This document shows, one piece after another, positions 60,801 to 64,000 of a stretch of 64,000 nt of DNA. Made by a program: the position numbers and the translations under genes. Location of the stretch: NCBI RefSeq assembly GCF_008831285.2, contig NC_045145.1:15312802-15376801 (forward strand). Reading direction: 5' to 3'. Positions within the stretch are counted from its first letter, which is position 1, and each line of letters starts with the position of its first letter. Source of the stretch: Nymphaea colorata. Its lineage: Eukaryota > Streptophyta > Magnoliopsida > Nymphaeales > Nymphaeaceae. The notes beneath the pieces were generated by a model, which saw nothing but the letters and a program-made list of their open reading frames with translations, did not search any database and was not told the DNA's origin.

Positions 60801-63800
60801 ATTTTGTATTGAAGATTTGATTGTTAATAAATTTATAAGTGGAAAACACTTGGGTATGCCCTTCCAAAGATTTTGTATTGAAGATTTGATTGTTAATAAA
60901 TTTATATGTGGAAAACTGAACTCTTTTTCTTTTGGGAAAAGTCCCACAAACTTGTTTATTTAGATGTTTGAAAGTCACCCTACATTATGTCAAGGGGTGG
61001 ATTACATACCTAAATTTTACCCCAGGTTTAAATCCAACGTTTATATCGGATCAGGTCAGACTTCTGATCCATACCCTAGATCGAAAATTGAAAATGCAAC
61101 ACCTAAAACTGATTAGATTAGATCTTTGATCCATATCCTATATCCTAATTCCAAATCCAACATTTAAACCAGATCAAATGAGACATCTGATCTCTATTGA
61201 GATACAAATATCAAAATCAACATTAAAACTAGATGCAAGGTTCAAAGCTCAAATCCAACATCTAAACCGGATCAGGTTAGACCTCTGATCTAGATCCAAT
61301 GTTCAAAATTGAAACAAAAAAATTAAAGTGGAACAAATTAGGCCAATGATCCTTGTCTCAGGTCTAAAACCCAAATTCAATAAATAAACCAGATCAGGAG
61401 AGACATTTGATCTAAATTTTGGATCTCAAATCGGAATGCAACACCAAATCCGGGTCAGATCAGACCTCTGATCCAACTCACTTGAAGGATCATCCCAAGG
61501 ATGTTGTTTCCTTGTCAAATAAAATGTTGGGTGTATGATCGCCGGTCCGGGAAATTGTTTAGGGATGATTTTAGAAAAGGATGTGTATATTATATGTACA
61601 ACCTTTTATCTTCAATTATTTTTGATTTAGTGTTGTCGAATTAGACCTTTGATCTAAACCCCATATCTCAAAACGAAATTCAACACCAAATTCGGGTCAG
61701 ATCAGACCTCCTATCCAACCCATTTGATAGATCATCGCTATGATTTTGTTTTGTCATCAAATAAATGTTGGGCGTAGGATTGTTAGTCCGAGAGGTTTAT
61801 TGGGGTGGGTTTGAGAAATGGATGTGTATATTATGTCTCAATTTTTTTTAATTTCCAACTATTTTTTATCTAGTGTTGTCGAAAAGATTATTATCAATAT
61901 TTGCATAAAAGATTATGACATAATGTTAGAATTTTGCTTTGATATGCCCTTCAAAAGATTTTGTATTGGACATTTGATTGTTAACAAATTTATAAGTGGA
62001 AAATTGAAATCTTATCTTTTGGGAAAAGCCCTTCAAACTTGTTTATTTAGATGTTTGAATGTCAACCCACATTATGTCAAGGGGTGTATTATGGATCTAA
62101 ATTTTACCCCAGATTTAAATCCAACATTTAAACTGGATCAGGTGAGACTTTTGATCAATACCCTAGATCAAAAGTTGAAAATCCAACACTTAAAACTGAT
62201 CAGATTAGACCTTTGATCCAAGTCCTATATCCTAATTCCAAATCCAACATTTAAACCGGATTAGATTAGACCTCTGATCTCTACTTGAGATACAAAAATC
62301 AAATTCAACATTGAAACCAGATCAGATTAGACCCTTGATGTAGATGCAAGGTTCAAAGTTCAAATCCAACATCTAAACCGGATCAGATTGGACCTTTGAT
62401 CTAAATCCCATGTTTAAAATCGAAATCCAAAAATTATGGATTGGGCCCATGATCTATATCTCATGTCTAAAACACAAATTCAACAACTAAACCAGATCAG
62501 GTGAGACCTCTGATCTAAATTGTGGATCTAAAATCGGAATTCAACACCAAATCTGGGTCAGATCAGACCTCTGATCCTATCCACTTGAAAGATCATGGCT
62601 ATGATATTTTTTTCTTGCCAAATAAATGTTGGTTGTAGGATGGTCAGTTTGTTAAATTGGTTGGGGATGGTTTTAGAAAAGGATGTGTATATTATATGTA
62701 CAATTTTTTATCTCCAACTATTTGTGATTTAGTGTTTTTGAAAAGATTAATATCAATATTTGCAGCAAATGTCAAGACCTAATGTTAGAAATTTGACTTT
62801 GATATCCCCATCAAAAGCTTTTGTGTTGGAGATTTCATATGTGATGAATGTATACATGAAAGTTTGAAATCTGGACAAAGATATATTTTCACTACAGTAT
62901 CTATAGAACTTGTTTTTTGGGATGTTTGGTAAGCTGCCTACATTATGTCGAGGGATGGATTGTGGATCTAGATTAACCTCAAATTTAAATCCAACATTTA
63001 AGTCAGATTAGATCAGACCTTTGATGCAGACCCTCGATCAGAAGTCGAAATACAACACCTATATCGATCGTATTAGACCTGTGATCCAAACTTTATATTA
63101 TAAGTTCAAATCCAACATTTATACCGGATCATATTAGACCTCTGATCTATCCAAGAGATACATAAGTCAAATTCAACTTTGAGATCAGATCAAATTAGAC
63201 TGATCGAGATCCTATATGAGCCCATGGTTGTGGCTGCATCTGTGATAGGCATGGTTTGCAAATACATAGGGGGGCATCTCCCCTCATTAAGGAGCTATTG
63301 ATCCCCATTTGAAACTCTTTTTTTTTGTGTGGTCTACCATGTGTGAACATGGCTGGAAATGGTGGGGATTGGCCATTGGATGTTTGAAGGAAAATAGATA
63401 GCCATGGTGAGCTGTAATTTGATGAAAATTATGCAAGTGGTGATTCCATGCACTTATTTTCAGTGTTTAAGTTGATTTGTGAGTCATGTACAACGTCTAT
63501 GGTGCATTTAATGTTCACTTGGTGAGCTTAGGTCTCTGCTGCAATTTCTCTTTGAATGATAAATTGCTACTTTGTGTCCTTCCTTGTGATTAGATACTGA
63601 AAGGCTTATACTGCAAGTGATTCGATCAAGTTGTGGATTATGATGCAGTTCCTTTGAGCAGGTGTGCATGATTGAGGTTTACTTAGTTTTCCATTACTGT
63701 ATTAGCTCCAGCTTTTTGCCCGCTCCAAATAGAGCACAATGATAGCACAACTAGTTGCAGCTTTCTTTTGCAGATTATGACTGAACCAATAGAGCAGATG

Positions 63801-63974
63801 TTTATACAGGCAAAGGAAGACGTGAATGCTACAAAAATGAAGGCAATTCATGACGGTAATTTTTTTGAGCAGATGTTTCCTAGTTCTATGCCTTAAAAGG
63901 ACAAATTATGTACATGATTAGGGAATACACTGTTTATACAAAAGCAATTTTTTTTCTCCTAGATGTTGCAACTT
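57826..63974 (+). CDS. Unidentified gene, two or three candidate exons
   Basis: I do not recognise this gene. Candidate exon 57826-57978 reads MFFSVEFQEDPTDIRDCLDA, then FLKKNLVQLVGEELLPQSEA and DKIVGKLRELR, with donor AGG|GTACCC at phase 0. The bases GTTTTTCAG just inside the ATG also look like an acceptor, so the exon may really begin at 57837 and the gene further upstream. A second exon, 63774-63855, has a good acceptor (CTTTTGCAG), continues in phase 0 as IMTEPIEQMFIQAKEDVNAT, then KMKAIHD, and has donor GACG|GTAATT. A third acceptor (CTCCTAG) at 63962 would give DVAT and a stop. The result would be a helical, charged protein of about 88 residues. Joining across 5.8 kb is inference; the two ends could belong to different genes. 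Confidence 0.4.
58820..58990. repeat. GCTCGA-rich degenerate block
   Basis: Iterations of CTCGACTAA, GAGCTCAAGCTTG and GAGCTTTAACGAGT, similar to the blocks at 14530 and 44240. It lies just upstream of the copia-like gag remnant. Confidence 0.4.
59095..59880 (+). pseudogene. Decayed Ty1/copia-type gag fragment
   Basis: Plus-strand reading gives VKLDEANCM, a stop, then SKCLEMHIKGRHLWGYIKG from about 59114, the familiar start of plant copia gag (KLD-xNY-x-WS-x-xMxxxLxxxxLWxxI.G). Near 59830-59873 is YYFCQGLRHIRAQC, a zinc knuckle C-x2-C-x4-H-x4-C with the first Cys replaced by Tyr. The stretch between is broken by stops and frameshifts. No intact protease, integrase or reverse transcriptase follows. 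Confidence 0.55.
59885..63205. repeat. Composite higher-order repeat with GATCAG-N9-CTGATC hairpin monomers
   Basis: Two kinds of sequence alternate. Monomer clusters at about 60290-60580, 61025-61475, 61640-61715, 62100-62575 and 62990-63205 contain roughly 60-70-bp units of the type AATCCAACATTTAAACC, then GGATCAG, nine bases, CTGATC. Spacers begin AACCCACTTGAAGGATCATC at about 59890, 60585, 61475, 61717 and 62575, and continue with CAAATAAATGTTGGGTGTAGGATCGCC and GTTTTAGAAAAGGATGTGTATATTAT-like words. The first spacer starts directly after the copia zinc knuckle, so the array may have grown from retroelement sequence. No coding capacity. Confidence 0.8.
60790..60927. repeat. 69-bp tandem duplication inside the composite array
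   Basis: CCCTTCCAAAGATTTTGTAT and the following bases to GTGGAAAAC occur at 60790-60848 and again at 60859-60917, a 69-bp period, differing at very few positions. A third, more divergent copy lies near 61949-62005. Confidence 0.9.
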
Positions 63975-64000
63975 GAAGATGACACCCCTGTTAACTTATT

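Noticed and set aside
60726-62216. Open frames of 60-130 codons within the composite array (for example 61818-62216 plus)
   Set aside because: They repeat with the array units and translate repeated DNA; no domain is present.

Overview
This is a stretch of nuclear DNA from a flowering plant. The evidence is AT-rich, transposon-laden intergenic DNA, multi-exon genes with GT-AG introns from under 100 bp to about 6 kb, and gene families found in plants: a SKOR/GORK-type K+ channel with ankyrin repeats and a KHA domain, a group D MAPKK, a PLATZ zinc-finger protein and a SAL1-type phosphatase exon. There is no bacterial, organellar or viral gene layout. I cannot fix the lineage from sequence alone.

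Layout, left to right. (1) 561-6794, minus: the 5' two thirds of a nicastrin gene. Twelve exons join in one open frame of 366 codons, and the gene runs off the left edge. (2) 10450-11439, minus: an intronless, GC-rich group D MAP kinase kinase. (3) 18096-36587, minus: a complete outward-rectifier K+ channel (SKOR/GORK). Thirteen exons sum to 2481 nt (826 aa), with the selectivity filter split by an intron; its first intron is 6.1 kb and several introns carry transposon remnants. (4) 36.6-46.2 kb: a large gene-poor interval dominated by an old tandem segmental duplication (about 38.8-41.5 and 42.1-44.2 kb). (5) 46170-46415, minus: a first exon of a SAL1-like 3'(2'),5'-bisphosphate nucleotidase for which I find no following exon. 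(6) 47183-52396, plus: a tiny F-box-type gene whose 4.8 kb intron holds six tandem copies of a 490-bp unit. (7) about 54.5-56.3 kb, plus: a PLATZ gene. (8) 57826-63974, plus: two or three candidate exons of an unidentified gene, separated by a 5.8 kb stretch containing a decayed Ty1/copia gag fragment and a complex array built around a GATCAG-N9-CTGATC hairpin motif.

The genes do not form a pathway; this is ordinary plant neighbourhood structure. The most unusual material is in the non-coding DNA: the 490-bp six-unit array, the hairpin-motif array, a perfect 20-bp inverted repeat, a perfect 55-bp tandem duplication, and a small mobile-element family recognisable by its absence from one arm of the segmental duplication. 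All exon boundaries were read by eye from splice motifs, frame continuity and family resemblance; no alignment was run.
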